From NCBI RefSeq assembly GCF_030814475.1, contig NZ_JAUSVF010000001.1, forward strand, positions 3,478,001 through 3,542,000: DNA of 64,000 nt, written 5' to 3'. A program made the translations under genes and the position numbers. Below the pieces are notes generated by a model. It did not search any database and was not told the DNA's origin. It worked only from the letters and a program-made list of their open reading frames with translations. Every line of letters begins with the position of its first letter. Within the stretch, counting starts at the first letter, position 1. This DNA comes from Pararhizobium capsulatum DSM 1112. Its GTDB lineage: Bacteria > Pseudomonadota > Alphaproteobacteria > Rhizobiales > Rhizobiaceae. Shown here one piece after another: positions 18,271-27,094 of this stretch.

Positions 18271-19473
18271 TCAGCGAGCGAGAACGTCGCGCATTTCCAC
18301 GAGGTTGGAGCGGACCCGCAGAATATAGAAGCCCATCGTCGCCAGATGCGTCGGCATGATCCAGCCATCCTCACGCCCGTTGGAGATGATCGCGGGCTGG
18401 ATGCGCAAAGCCGCACGCAGTTGCTTGATGCTCTCTGTCCAGATCGGGTCTAGTCCACGCTGTGTGATAACAGCCTGGAAATCCGCACCAGCCGCCGCCA
18501 TCACGCCGTAGTAGCCGTAAAGCTGGCCGTAGGCGAACCAGAACCGATCGTCCGCGCGCGTATCGAACCATCCGCCATTATGGTTTTCAGAGCGCTCGCG
18601 GATCATCGCTGACGTGTTGCCGAGATCGTTGGCGATACGATCGAGGAACTCGATCAGGTTGTCGGAGCGGCCGTCAAAGGTCGCTTCGCATTTGATGAGG
18701 CTTTCATTGAAGGCCTGAAGATCGCGCATGGCGCTGCGATAGAAGCTCGGCGTCGGCGTCTTCGGGCCGAAGGGGTCGAGCCCGAAATACCAGGCGGTTT
18801 CGTCGAACTGCATGTTGGAACGGGCGCGCTGCAGGTTGTTGTTGATGCCTGAGGTGCCGCGGACGCGACCGAGGGAGTCGACCAGTTCCACCGTTGTACG
18901 CCGGATCGCCTGGTTCACACCGCGCTGGAACGAAGCCTTGTTATCGAGCCAGGGCGTATCGTCCCAATCCATCCCGAACAGCCCAGTCTTGTAGAGCAGC
19001 ATCGAGGAAATCCAGGCATTCTGATTGACATTGAAGTCGATGAGATCGGCGGAAACATCGACGATTGCCGAGCGTTCGCAGGTGCTTCCCGGAGCCGGTG
19101 CAGGGGCCGTTGCCAGTTCGGCTGTGCTTGCGTCGGGGGCAGTCGTGGTGTTCGCATTCGCGGTCGTTGCCGCCCCGCCCGACACGGGCTTGGTTGGCAA
19201 TCCTGCGTCATTCTTGCGTGCCGCGAAATTATACCGGTCGACATAATCGGGATTGAAATTCGTCCATGCCTGGGTCTGCCAGATGAAATAGCCATAAAGG
19301 CCGAACAGGGCGATCAGGAAGATTCCGATCGGTCCCTTGATGATCCAGGCGCGGGAGCGGTACCACGTGGCGATTGCCACGAAAGGGGTCAGTATCCAGG
19401 AAATCGCCAATCCGATGCCGCGGCCGATGGCCGCAAAAACACGCTGGAAGAACGTGACGATCGGATCAAGCAT
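18271..19473 (-). CDS. DUF2333-type membrane-anchored protein of a five-gene locus
   Basis: A 400-residue protein with one clear membrane segment near residues 47-64 ([17 protein letters not shown]), perhaps a second hydrophobic helix before it. A Thr/Ala-rich linker (about 95-125) then leads to a large soluble domain with conserved-looking blocks [22 protein letters not shown] and [17 protein letters not shown]. It resembles DUF2333, whose function is unknown. Its start overlaps the end of the upstream gene by 8 bases, so it is the last gene of the coiled-coil/AAA locus. I infer that it anchors the group to the inner membrane. Confidence 0.75.
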   Translation of the reverse strand: MLDPIVTFFQRVFAAIGRGIGLAISWILTPFVAIATWYRSRAWIIKGPIGIFLIALFGLYGYFIWQTQAWTNFNPDYVDRYNFAARKNDAGLPTKPVSGGAATTANANTTTAPDASTAELATAPAPAPGSTCERSAIVDVSADLIDFNVNQNAWISSMLLYKTGLFGMDWDDTPWLDNKASFQRGVNQAIRRTTVELVDSLGRVRGTSGINNNLQRARSNMQFDETAWYFGLDPFGPKTPTPSFYRSAMRDLQAFNESLIKCEATFDGRSDNLIEFLDRIANDLGNTSAMIRERSENHNGGWFDTRADDRFWFAYGQLYGYYGVMAAAGADFQAVITQRGLDPIWTESIKQLRAALRIQPAIISNGREDGWIMPTHLATMGFYILRVRSNLVEMRDVLAR

Positions 19474-20767
19474 TGGCGGTATCCTCCTTGAGCCCGTAAA
19501 GGCGTCTGCGAAATGCAGTCTTGTCCTTCAGATATGCACCTGTCAGCGTCGCCACAACATATTCGCGGAATTTTTCGCTGTAGCGTTCATAGGCTGCGTA
19601 AAAACCCTGCTTGTCGAAGACGAAGCGGGAAACGAAATCATCCGGCGTCAGCTGAGATATCAGCCGGTTGACCAGCCACTGATCGGGATGTTCGGGCGCT
19701 GCCCGCACCAGCTGGAACCGTTGCGCTGGCGGTACGTCCTGCATCTTGATGACGCCTGTTGCCATGACCGTGCGGATGGCATTCTGCAAGAACGGATAAA
19801 TCCCGTTCTTCGCCACAGTGGCGGCATTGCGATGCATCCAAGTCTGCAGCCAGATGGCATCGATCGCATTCTGATCGACGGTCGGCTCCGTCTCATTGAC
19901 CAGCGCACGGATCACCATGTCGGCGCGGTGCTGGTAGAGGCCCGATGTCTCCACCCAGGATGCCTGCGGCAATTGCAGCCGGTTTGTCGAAGCGAGGAAA
20001 TCGAAGATGCGCTGGTGATCAGACAGGCCGATGTAACTTACCTGCCACGGCCGCGAACGACGGAAACCTGGAACGGATGGATCGCAGATCACCGTCGTCG
20101 TCTTGTCATCGAGGAAAATGTAGACGCCGCCGAAATGATTGGCCCAGAAGGCATCATGCCGGAAGACGAGCTTGTCGGGTACGAGAGCGTTTTCCCGGAT
20201 ATCGCCGGTCAGCTTCGCCAGTTCCACCATGCGGTTCAGCAGCGTGTCATCCGCCCATGCAGTCGGCACGGTTTTCAGACGATCGACGAGCGAGCGAAGC
20301 TCACCGGCCTTGCCCAGCATGTCCTCCGCGGAAAGAACCCGGAATCGGACCTCGTTGATCGACAGCAAGTCGTCGATATCGGTGACCACCGAAACGCTGT
20401 CTTCGATCTCCCCGTAAAGCGCATCGCGGATCGTCACCGCATTGATCGCGCGGGCATTGGCGGCGAAAAACTCGTGCATCAGGGCGGCAGTGTTGGAAAA
20501 GCTGGTGTGGACAACCGGCAGCTCTTCCTGCGCGGGTGTCATGATGATGAAACGGCGGTTGACGCGGTTCGGATCGAGATAGTCCCGGTCGCCGAGTTCA
20601 TCGGCAATTTCGGGGGAGAAGCCGGTCATGTCGATCTGGAACGACGAAAGCCCCGTCGGGCGTAGTCCGAACCCGGCCAGCGCCTTGTTGTAGCGCGCGA
20701 TCAGGTGTGGCTCCGAGATATCGAGCAGCCGGCCATAGATCAATTCGGCTTCGAGGAGGCGTTTCAT
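19466..20767 (-). CDS. Large soluble protein of unknown function (DUF6638-like) in the AAA locus
   Basis: A 433-residue protein with no signal peptide or membrane segment and no motif I can assign an activity to. It begins MKRLLEAELIYGRLLDISEP. The middle has VYIFLDDKTTTVICDPSVPG and the C-terminal half is helical (DWLVN-type and FREYVVATLTGAYLKDKTAFRRRLYG). I believe relatives are annotated DUF6638 but could not check. It overlaps the membrane-anchored gene by 8 bases. A toxin-antitoxin pair separates it from the AAA gene upstream, yet all are on one strand with small gaps. Confidence 0.75.
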   Translation of the reverse strand: MKRLLEAELIYGRLLDISEPHLIARYNKALAGFGLRPTGLSSFQIDMTGFSPEIADELGDRDYLDPNRVNRRFIIMTPAQEELPVVHTSFSNTAALMHEFFAANARAINAVTIRDALYGEIEDSVSVVTDIDDLLSINEVRFRVLSAEDMLGKAGELRSLVDRLKTVPTAWADDTLLNRMVELAKLTGDIRENALVPDKLVFRHDAFWANHFGGVYIFLDDKTTTVICDPSVPGFRRSRPWQVSYIGLSDHQRIFDFLASTNRLQLPQASWVETSGLYQHRADMVIRALVNETEPTVDQNAIDAIWLQTWMHRNAATVAKNGIYPFLQNAIRTVMATGVIKMQDVPPAQRFQLVRAAPEHPDQWLVNRLISQLTPDDFVSRFVFDKQGFYAAYERYSEKFREYVVATLTGAYLKDKTAFRRRLYGLKEDTANA

Positions 20768-20797
20768 GCTGTGCGGACGGACCTTGGCGAGAGTTCG

Positions 20798-21067
20798 TTA
20801 TCTGTAGACGTCACGTCGATGCCCGATCTCGACAACGAGAATGACCAGACGCTGATCCTGAAGCCTGCAGAGGATTCGAAAGTCTCCGACCCGATAACGC
20901 CAGAGATCTCCAAGTTTCGAGCCCTGCAACGCCTGACCCAGTTGCCGGGGATTATCCATCGCCAGCACCCGGCGATACAAAAAGTCGACGATGCGTTGGG
21001 CGTCGGAAGAGCTTACTTTCTTCAGGCTCCTTTCGGCGACATCGGAGATTTCAATCGTCCAGGCCAA
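20798..21067 (-). CDS. RelE/ParE-family toxin
   Basis: An 89-residue toxin of the RelE fold, which cuts mRNA in the ribosome. The core is WRYRVGDFRILCRLQDQRLVILVVEIGHRRDVY, typical of the RelE/StbE branch. It starts with TTG at 21067, inside the last 17 bases of the antitoxin gene; the sequence AWTIEISDVAERSLKKV fits the RelE N-terminus, supporting this start. The pair sits inside the five-gene AAA locus on the same strand. Confidence 0.88.
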   Translation of the reverse strand: MAWTIEISDVAERSLKKVSSSDAQRIVDFLYRRVLAMDNPRQLGQALQGSKLGDLWRYRVGDFRILCRLQDQRLVILVVEIGHRRDVYR

Positions 21068-21284
21068 GTTCTCTCATGACCTCCTTGAAAGGACGGGTGC
21101 TGACCTCACCGCGTTCAATGCGCTCAACCACGCTTTCCGCAAGATAGATATCCTCCAGATCCTCGAGATGCTCCTCAATCGCCTGCCGGATATAATATGT
21201 CGCCGTGCGACCGGTGCGGGCGGCAAGGGCCTGCAGCCGTTCATAAGTCTCGTCAGGAAGACGAACTGCCGTTTGCTTGGCCAT
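21051..21284 (-). CDS. Ribbon-helix-helix antitoxin of the RelE pair
   Basis: A 77-residue antitoxin. The N-terminus AKQTAVRLPDETYERLQALAARTGRTATYYIRQA-like segment (residues 2-35) is a ribbon-helix-helix DNA-binding fold. The rest (ERIERGEVSTRPFKEVMRELGLDD) is the acidic toxin-binding tail of the RelB type. ATG 21284 follows GGGGAG. The gene ends inside the toxin start. A perfect 16-base palindrome 14 bases upstream is the likely autoregulatory operator. Confidence 0.88.
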   Translation of the reverse strand: MAKQTAVRLPDETYERLQALAARTGRTATYYIRQAIEEHLEDLEDIYLAESVVERIERGEVSTRPFKEVMRELGLDD

Positions 21285-21297
21285 GACCAACTCCCCT

Positions 21298-21313
21298 GGG
21301 ATACGCGTATCCC
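21298..21313. promoter_or_regulatory. Perfect 16-bp palindrome, candidate TA operator
   Basis: GGGATACGCGTATCCC is fully self-complementary and lies immediately upstream of the antitoxin ATG, next to an AT-rich ACATTATCAT stretch that could be a -10 region on the minus strand. Ribbon-helix-helix antitoxins repress their own promoters through such sites. Confidence 0.65.
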
Positions 21314-21360
21314 ACATTATCATAACCATGACGCGACTTCCACTTGAAGGAATCAAACGT

Positions 21361-23271
21361 CTACCACCGCCCGTCCCTCTTCATTTCCTCGATCTCCCGC
21401 ACCGCCCTTTCCCGCTGGCGTTCGCGGCGGATGATGTCGTTGACGGCGGCATCGTCGGATTTGTCGGTGTAGCGGAATTCGCTGTCGGCGTAGCGGTTGA
21501 TCTCCTGCAGCACCATGGGCAGCGTCACGGGGCCGCGCAGTTCCTCGATCATCGCCTTCTTCTCGTCGTAGGGCCTGTGCATGAAGCTTGCGGCGTCCCT
21601 GAACCAGTCGTCCGGCAGTTCGACATCCATCGCCCGCATCTTGATCGCGTCCGTGATGTTCTTGATGGCGCGGCCGGTGAAGCGCGGTTCGGCAAGCTTG
21701 ATCTCGTGCAGATAGGCACCAACATCGGCGAGCGTCGTGATCGCGCCCCTCGCCTTTTCGAAATGCTCCCAGACGGCCACCAGCCCCTCCTCCTTCGGCC
21801 GGGAATGGGCCTCGTAGGATTGCGATACGGCCTTCTTTATTTCCTGCCCAGCAAAGAGCGCATGCTCACCGAGCGGGATCTTGTGGTTCTTGCCGACCAG
21901 CATGGCGAAGATGTCGATGTAATCGGCCTCCGTCTGCGGCCCATCGACCAGCCAGCGGGCCCCCGCGCGCTGGCGCAGCGCATCGTCGACATTCTCCGGG
22001 TAGTTGGAAAACATACCGAAGGTGCAATTGCCGCGCACGACGGTCGAGGCCCCGGCAAAACTTTCCATCAACACCGCCGTCACCTCATGCTGGCCGGCGG
22101 AAGCGCGGTCATCAGAGCGCTTGGCCGCGACCTGATCGACGTCATCGATCGTGCCAAACCCAATGGCGCGCGGGTGGATGACGTTGTTGACGAATTCCTT
22201 GCAGTTCTGGCCCGACTTGCCCTGGTAGGAGGAAATCTGGTCGACGCCGAAATTCTCGTAATGGAAGGCGTAACCGGCGACTTCGCAGTAATCGTTGAGC
22301 ATACCGGCCAGCATCTGGATCAGGATAGTCTTGCCGGTGCCCGGCATGCCGTCGCCGATGAAGGTGAAGAGGAAACCACCGAGCTCGACGAAGGGATTCA
22401 TCTGCCGGTCGAAATCATAGGCCATCAGCATCTTGGCAAGCTTCAGCGCCTGATACTTGGCGATGTGGTTGCCGATGATCTCTTCCGGCTTCTTGAAGGT
22501 CATCACCAGCGGCTTGCGCTTGGCGCCGGGGGCGACATCGAAGCCATTCAGCGTGAAATCATCCTGATCAAGCCGAATATGCGCGTTTTCGAAGGCGGCA
22601 AGTCCTGTAAAGCGCGCCTTACGGCCAATCAGTCCCTCGATCGCCACACGGGCGAAAGCCCGCGCCCGGCTGGTCAGCGCCGGATCGTCAGGCGCGCCGG
22701 CAATCGTCTTGTCGAGCGCCGAGATCATCGACTTCAGCGCATCCTGTGGCGTGTCGAAGAGGAAATCGGGCTCTGCGCCATCCTCGACCGGCTCGCCTTC
22801 ACCCGTCAGTGTGGAAGACAGATAGGCCGCGAAGGTGAAGGCGGCGACATAGGCCGAGGCCGAAAGCAGCGCCTTGAAGCGGCCCGCCTCCTCACCGGCA
22901 AGCGGCGCGGACGCGTTGCGCGATTGCAGGCTTTCGAGGTCGGTCTGGCGGGCAAAGACATCGGCAACCGCAAGCGCCACCTGCGAAGCGCGCCTTGCGC
23001 GATAGAGCAACGCATGCTGGGCGAGCGACATCAGCGGGTCGCCCGTATGCACGCTCTGTATCGTCTTGATCAGCTCCACGTCGCGCGTGCGGCGCTGGCC
23101 ACCGGTCGAAACCGTCGAGACGAAACGCCTTCCCGTGCCGGCAAGCGGTGTCGATGAGGCTGGATCATCCGCTTCGAGAATGATCCGCCGGGTCACCAGC
23201 CCCTGCGCCACGGCCTGGTGCCTGGCGATATCGTCCTCATGCAATGTCGTCAGGCCGGTATTCAGGCTCAT
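21361..23271 (-). CDS. AAA-family ATPase at the core of an uncharacterised locus
   Basis: A 636-residue ATPase. A 300-residue helical N-terminal region leads to Walker A GDGMPGTGKT (306-315), Walker B-like IGFGTIDDVD (370-379), a sensor-1/arginine region MFSNYPENVDDALRQRAGAR (420-439) and a sensor-2-like FTGRAIKNI (531-539). The order is that of AAA proteins that remodel or unfold partners. It has no protease, helicase or nuclease domain. It starts 4 bases after the stop of the preceding gene, a tight operon link. The 3' end is a basic coiled tail (RRERQRERAVREIEEMKRD). I do not recognise a characterised orthologue; role in envelope or stress physiology is a guess. Confidence 0.85.
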   Translation of the reverse strand: MSLNTGLTTLHEDDIARHQAVAQGLVTRRIILEADDPASSTPLAGTGRRFVSTVSTGGQRRTRDVELIKTIQSVHTGDPLMSLAQHALLYRARRASQVALAVADVFARQTDLESLQSRNASAPLAGEEAGRFKALLSASAYVAAFTFAAYLSSTLTGEGEPVEDGAEPDFLFDTPQDALKSMISALDKTIAGAPDDPALTSRARAFARVAIEGLIGRKARFTGLAAFENAHIRLDQDDFTLNGFDVAPGAKRKPLVMTFKKPEEIIGNHIAKYQALKLAKMLMAYDFDRQMNPFVELGGFLFTFIGDGMPGTGKTILIQMLAGMLNDYCEVAGYAFHYENFGVDQISSYQGKSGQNCKEFVNNVIHPRAIGFGTIDDVDQVAAKRSDDRASAGQHEVTAVLMESFAGASTVVRGNCTFGMFSNYPENVDDALRQRAGARWLVDGPQTEADYIDIFAMLVGKNHKIPLGEHALFAGQEIKKAVSQSYEAHSRPKEEGLVAVWEHFEKARGAITTLADVGAYLHEIKLAEPRFTGRAIKNITDAIKMRAMDVELPDDWFRDAASFMHRPYDEKKAMIEELRGPVTLPMVLQEINRYADSEFRYTDKSDDAAVNDIIRRERQRERAVREIEEMKRDGRW

Positions 23272-23275
23272 GGGG

Positions 23276-24424
23276 TCACACCTCGCTTACCACCTGGTTT
23301 CCGGAAATCACATGCACCTTGTAGTCGCCGAAGATCGCGGCGACATCGCCGGCAGCATAAAGCGCCTGATAGGCCTCGTGCGGCACCAGTGCATGCTTCT
23401 CGAAGGAACTGACCCCCATGCGCGTCGCTTCGAGATTGTCCGTATCGATATGGAATTCCTCGGAGGCCGGTGTCGAGGACCAAAAGCCGCGCTGGGCAGG
23501 ACGTTCTGCCTTGGAGAAGACCTCCTGCACTGTCCAGGTCAGTAGCCAGGCATTCTCCAGCTTGCGCACCTTGGAGAGGATGTCGTTGATGCGCGCATTG
23601 TTCTCGGTGATCCCGGCCGAATAGAAAGGCCCGAGCACGATGCGGCGCAACTGCTTGGGATGCAGCTCCTCGAAATCCTTGTCGAGATTGGTGGCGATCG
23701 TCACCGGCGACAGGGAATAAGCGCTGTTCTTCAGCGTAAAATCATCGAAACGGCTGGCGAGTTCCGGATTGAGCAACCCACCGATCGGCAGCGGGATATC
23801 CTGGTCCGGGTTTAGCTTGCCATCGGGCGTCACCAGCAGATTGACGATCTTCTCGGACGAATCCTCGATCGTTGACATGTAGATCATCGGCAGCGTGCTG
23901 GTGCCGTCGAAGGCACCCCAGCACACCACGTAGTACGGCCGCATGGTCTTCGGATTGACGGCAACTCTTATCGTCTCGGGCAGGATGAAGGGCGAGAAAA
24001 TGTCGCCCTTGCCGATCTGCTCCAGATAGAGCCGCTCGGCCATGCGCGCCTGAAGGTCGGTTGGAAACACCTTTTGCCGCAGAATGAAATCGGCCATTTC
24101 TGCGCGAAGCGCATCGGCAACGGGAATGCTGGCCAGCCGCTTCTCGGCCGTCTGCCGGTCGTTTTCGAGTTCCAGCACATTCTGGAACACCGGAAAGCCG
24201 CTTTCAGCGCGGGAAATGCGAAACTGGTCGATAAAGCCGACACGGTTTTCCCAGCAGGAGAAAGAGGATTTCAGCCGTGCGAGATAGGGAACGACGACTT
24301 CGCCGACCACGGAATTGCGGTAAAGCGGCGAATTGCGGTCGGCGAGGAAGATTTCCAGCCCGGCAAGGGCGGCGTGGATGGAGCCGAAATATTGGCCGAC
24401 GGGGCCTTCGAGGGCGGCGTTCAT
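23276..24424 (-). CDS. Uncharacterised helical protein, AAA-locus partner
   Basis: A 382-residue soluble protein with no signal peptide or membrane helix. It opens with a helical segment (GQYFGSIHAALAGLEIFLADRN). A central beta-rich part (YVVCWGAFDGTSTLPMIYMS) is followed by HPKQLRRIVLGPFYSAGITENN and a C-terminal block ending VISGNQVVSEV. I cannot assign a function. Four bases separate its stop from the AAA start, so the two proteins are probably made together and may act as a complex. The RIME-type repeat lies just upstream of this gene and could alter expression of everything after it. Confidence 0.75.
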   Translation of the reverse strand: MNAALEGPVGQYFGSIHAALAGLEIFLADRNSPLYRNSVVGEVVVPYLARLKSSFSCWENRVGFIDQFRISRAESGFPVFQNVLELENDRQTAEKRLASIPVADALRAEMADFILRQKVFPTDLQARMAERLYLEQIGKGDIFSPFILPETIRVAVNPKTMRPYYVVCWGAFDGTSTLPMIYMSTIEDSSEKIVNLLVTPDGKLNPDQDIPLPIGGLLNPELASRFDDFTLKNSAYSLSPVTIATNLDKDFEELHPKQLRRIVLGPFYSAGITENNARINDILSKVRKLENAWLLTWTVQEVFSKAERPAQRGFWSSTPASEEFHIDTDNLEATRMGVSSFEKHALVPHEAYQALYAAGDVAAIFGDYKVHVISGNQVVSEV

Positions 24425-24454
24425 GGGTGGTCAACCTTGCGGTGATGAGTGCGG

Positions 24455-24575
24455 GTTCGCCCCTCATCCGGCCTGTCGGCCACCTTCTCCCCGCTGGCGG
24501 GGAGAAGGGACAAGCGGCAAACTCCGTGGTGCCCTCTCCCCGCAGGCGGGGAGAGGGCTAGGGTTTGGGGCAATC
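24455..24575. repeat. RIME-type rhizobial intergenic palindromic element
   Basis: Two GC-rich palindromes in tandem: CCTTCTCCCCGC-TG-GCGGGGAGAAGG (24483-24508) and CCCTCTCCCCGC-AG-GCGGGGAGAGGG (24532-24557), preceded by CCCTCATCCGGCCTGTCGGC. This matches the sequence style of the Rhizobium-specific intergenic mosaic element. It fills the 187-base gap between the first and second genes of the AAA locus. Confidence 0.85.
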
Positions 24576-24611
24576 CTGTGAACGAAGACGCACCGCGCAT
24601 GGCTGCAAGCA

Positions 24612-25700
24612 TCACGACTTCACGTAATTCGCAGCATTGTGCTTATCCATCACCGTCTGGAACCGCCGGGCAAAGGCATCATCCGCAAGTTTCTTCCGCC
24701 GCTGGATGTCCTGAGTCGAGAGCATGTTCTTCTCGTGCATCTCCAGGAGATCACCGATATGGCGCTGGGCAGCGGAACCGATGCCGGCCATGGTTTCCTC
24801 AGCCGCCGTATCCACTTGACTGCCGAGCGTGTTGATCTTGTGGGCGACATCCTGCTGGGCTGCTGTCTTCAGCGAATCTTCCAGCGCCTTGTAGAGCACG
24901 ATGCGCTGCTCGGTATCGATCGTCAGCTTGTTGATCAGCGTGTTCTGGGCGGCGATCTGGTTGTTGAGCGAATCGACGAAGGTCTGGAACATCGAGGTGT
25001 AACGCTCGTAGGTCTGGCTTTCGGCCAGCAATTCCTGCTCCTTGGCCTGCTTCTCGTTATATTCCGTCGCCAGCACAGAGCGCTCGCCTTCGAGCTGGGT
25101 CCGCGAAATCTGGTCGGTGGAAGCCGCGATGCGGTTTTCGATATCCATCAACATCGGGTTCAGCTCCTCGATGCGCTTTTGCACCTCCTGCAGCTTGGCA
25201 ATCGTACCCTTGCGCCGCTCGATCACCTGGATAAGGCTCGCCTCCGACGTCTTGTAGCGCTGGTCGAGGACGGATTTCTGCTCTTTCAGAATGCCGACGA
25301 TAGTGTCGGACTTGGACAGCAGCTCCTGCAGGTTGCCGGCCAGAGACATGTTGCGGACGCGATCGGTGCGCATGCGCTGGGCGCTCTGCTTGGAGAAGAT
25401 GCCGATGAATTTCTCATAGCCGGTGAAGGTCTTCATGCTCTCGAATTCGGCGCCGAAAACATTGGTCGCATCCTCAAGCCCGATGATCAGATCGGCGATA
25501 TTGCCTTCCATCACCTTCTGCTGGCGGATTACGTCGTCGATGCGGGCATTCTCGATGTCGAAATTGGCATCGCCGAGCTTGGTGTCGGCCTTGGCGAACT
25601 GGTCGAGCACGACGGCCGACTGGTCCATCTTGCCACGCATCTCCTGAACGATTCCGCGGGTCTTTTCGATCTCGCTTTCAAAATTCTGAAGTGTCGCCAT
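24612..25700 (-). CDS. Long coiled-coil protein, first gene of the AAA locus
   Basis: A 362-residue protein that is nearly all helix, with heptad patterns from about residue 1 to 280 (for example IAKLQEVQKRIEELNPMLMD, and EYNEKQAKEQELLAESQTYE). It lacks a signal peptide and membrane segments. The C-terminus is basic (RRKKLADDAFARRFQTVMDK). ATG 25700 follows CAGGGGGAAAA; an ATG nine codons upstream is less well placed. No activity can be read from it; some coiled proteins of this sort are structural adaptors. It is the first gene of the minus-strand set with the helical protein, AAA ATPase and two further unknowns. Confidence 0.78.
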   Translation of the reverse strand: MATLQNFESEIEKTRGIVQEMRGKMDQSAVVLDQFAKADTKLGDANFDIENARIDDVIRQQKVMEGNIADLIIGLEDATNVFGAEFESMKTFTGYEKFIGIFSKQSAQRMRTDRVRNMSLAGNLQELLSKSDTIVGILKEQKSVLDQRYKTSEASLIQVIERRKGTIAKLQEVQKRIEELNPMLMDIENRIAASTDQISRTQLEGERSVLATEYNEKQAKEQELLAESQTYERYTSMFQTFVDSLNNQIAAQNTLINKLTIDTEQRIVLYKALEDSLKTAAQQDVAHKINTLGSQVDTAAEETMAGIGSAAQRHIGDLLEMHEKNMLSTQDIQRRKKLADDAFARRFQTVMDKHNAANYVKS

Positions 25701-25819
25701 CGGATTTTCCCCCTGTTTGCCGATCATGACGCATCGCGTCGCCGGATTATTCGAAGCCGGACCGGATTATATAATGGTCCCCGCACTTTGAAGCACAAGG
25801 GTTGCAGGCGGGATTATTG

Positions 25820-26206
25820 CTATTTTGGCGCGGCGACCGATTTCAGATAGGCAACGACATTGGCGATATCGTTGGGTTTCTTCAGACCTGCAAAGGTCAT
25901 TTTCGTCCCCGGCACCATCGCCTTGGGGCTCAGAAGATATTCCGAGATCCGCGCCTCGTCCCAGACTTTCCCATCGGCGCCGAACTCGGTCATGGCCGAG
26001 GAGTAGCTGTAGTTTGGCACTGTCGCGACCGGACGACCGATGACGCCGAGAAGGCTCGGGCCGACCCGGTTGGTGGGTTCGGTTGCGGTGTGGCAGGCAC
26101 CGCATTTGCGGAATACGGCGGCCCCGGCTTCGGCATCGCCGGCGGCCTGGGCAGCGACGGCGGAAAGACAGAGACAGAGGATGGAGAAAAACAGACGCGG
26201 CATCAT
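25820..26206 (-). CDS. Class I c-type cytochrome
   Basis: A 128-residue exported cytochrome. Signal peptide at about 1-21 (LSAVAAQA/AG cleavage), heme attachment CGACH (35-39), and the distal Met ligand at about 103 in VPGTKMTF. The VGPSLLGVIGRP segment is typical of mitochondrial-type cytochromes c in alphaproteobacteria. It would carry electrons in the periplasm between bc1 complex or dehydrogenases and oxidases. It is a single gene between the coiled-coil locus and thymidine kinase. A start one codon later is equally possible. Confidence 0.93.
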   Translation of the reverse strand: MMPRLFFSILCLCLSAVAAQAAGDAEAGAAVFRKCGACHTATEPTNRVGPSLLGVIGRPVATVPNYSYSSAMTEFGADGKVWDEARISEYLLSPKAMVPGTKMTFAGLKKPNDIANVVAYLKSVAAPK

Positions 26207-26267
26207 GACAACCCCGGAAAGGCAGAAAGCGCCACCATGGCACGAAGCGCCGCCTTCGCGAAAGCCG

Positions 26268-26849
26268 TCAAACCTCGTTCATCAGGTCGTCCCAATGCCG
26301 GCGGCAATAGGAAACATACTTCTCGTTGCCGCCCACCTCGATCTGCGCACCCTCGCGAATGACCCGCCCTTCGGCATCAAGCCGTACCACCATCGTCGCC
26401 TTGCGACCGCAATGGCAGATGGTGCGCACTTCACGCAGCTCGTCGGCGATGGCCAGCAATGCCATTGAGCCGGGAAAAAGCTTGCCCTGAAAATCGGTCC
26501 GCAGACCATAGGCCATGACCGGAATGCCGATCCGATCGGCAACACGCGCCAGCTGCCAGACCTGTTCTTCCGCCAGGAACTGCGCCTCGTCGACGAAGAC
26601 GCAGGCGATCTTTTCCTCGTCGTGAAGCCGCTCGATCATCGCATAGAGATCGTCCCCGTGAGCGAAAGCCGTCGCATCGGCACTCAACCCGATGCGCGAC
26701 GATATCCGGCCCTTTCCGGCGCGATCGTCGAAGGCCGCGATCAGCACCAGCGCGCGCATGCCGCGTTCCTGATAGTTGTAGGAAGCCTGCAGCAGCAGGG
26801 TGGATTTCCCTGCATTCATCGTGGCGTAGCTGAAATAGAGTTTGGCCAT
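26268..26849 (-). CDS. tdk: Thymidine kinase
   Basis: A 193-residue type II thymidine kinase that phosphorylates thymidine for salvage. P-loop MNAGKSTLLLQ at the N-terminus, the Walker B/DEAQF motif (CVFVDEAQFL), the lasso segment GGNEKYVSYC, and zinc-site residues in ICHCG and CRRHW. ATG 26849 follows AGGACAG and starts MAKLYFSY like relatives; the frame extends 11 codons upstream with two more ATGs but without conservation. It stands alone. Confidence 0.95.
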   Translation of the reverse strand: MAKLYFSYATMNAGKSTLLLQASYNYQERGMRALVLIAAFDDRAGKGRISSRIGLSADATAFAHGDDLYAMIERLHDEEKIACVFVDEAQFLAEEQVWQLARVADRIGIPVMAYGLRTDFQGKLFPGSMALLAIADELREVRTICHCGRKATMVVRLDAEGRVIREGAQIEVGGNEKYVSYCRRHWDDLMNEV

Positions 26850-27094
26850 GGCTTTCTGTCCTCGTATGCTCATCCCGTTCATGAACAGACAGGGCGGGGA
26901 ACACTAGAGCGCCGATCACGAAAACCACAGAAAATCGATCGATCACGGCACTCCATCAGCATTGCGACATATGACGTCGCTTTGGGCGGGCGTGTCCGGC
27001 GATTGTCCCAATACACTCCACGCAACACCAGGGCGCTTGAAAAGGCGAAAAATTGGTGATTGGCTAAAGTCATAAATGACAGGGGAACGACAAA

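Noticed and set aside
24455..24575. CRISPR-like array
   Set aside because: Two palindromes only, with no regular spacers; this is an intergenic repeat element.
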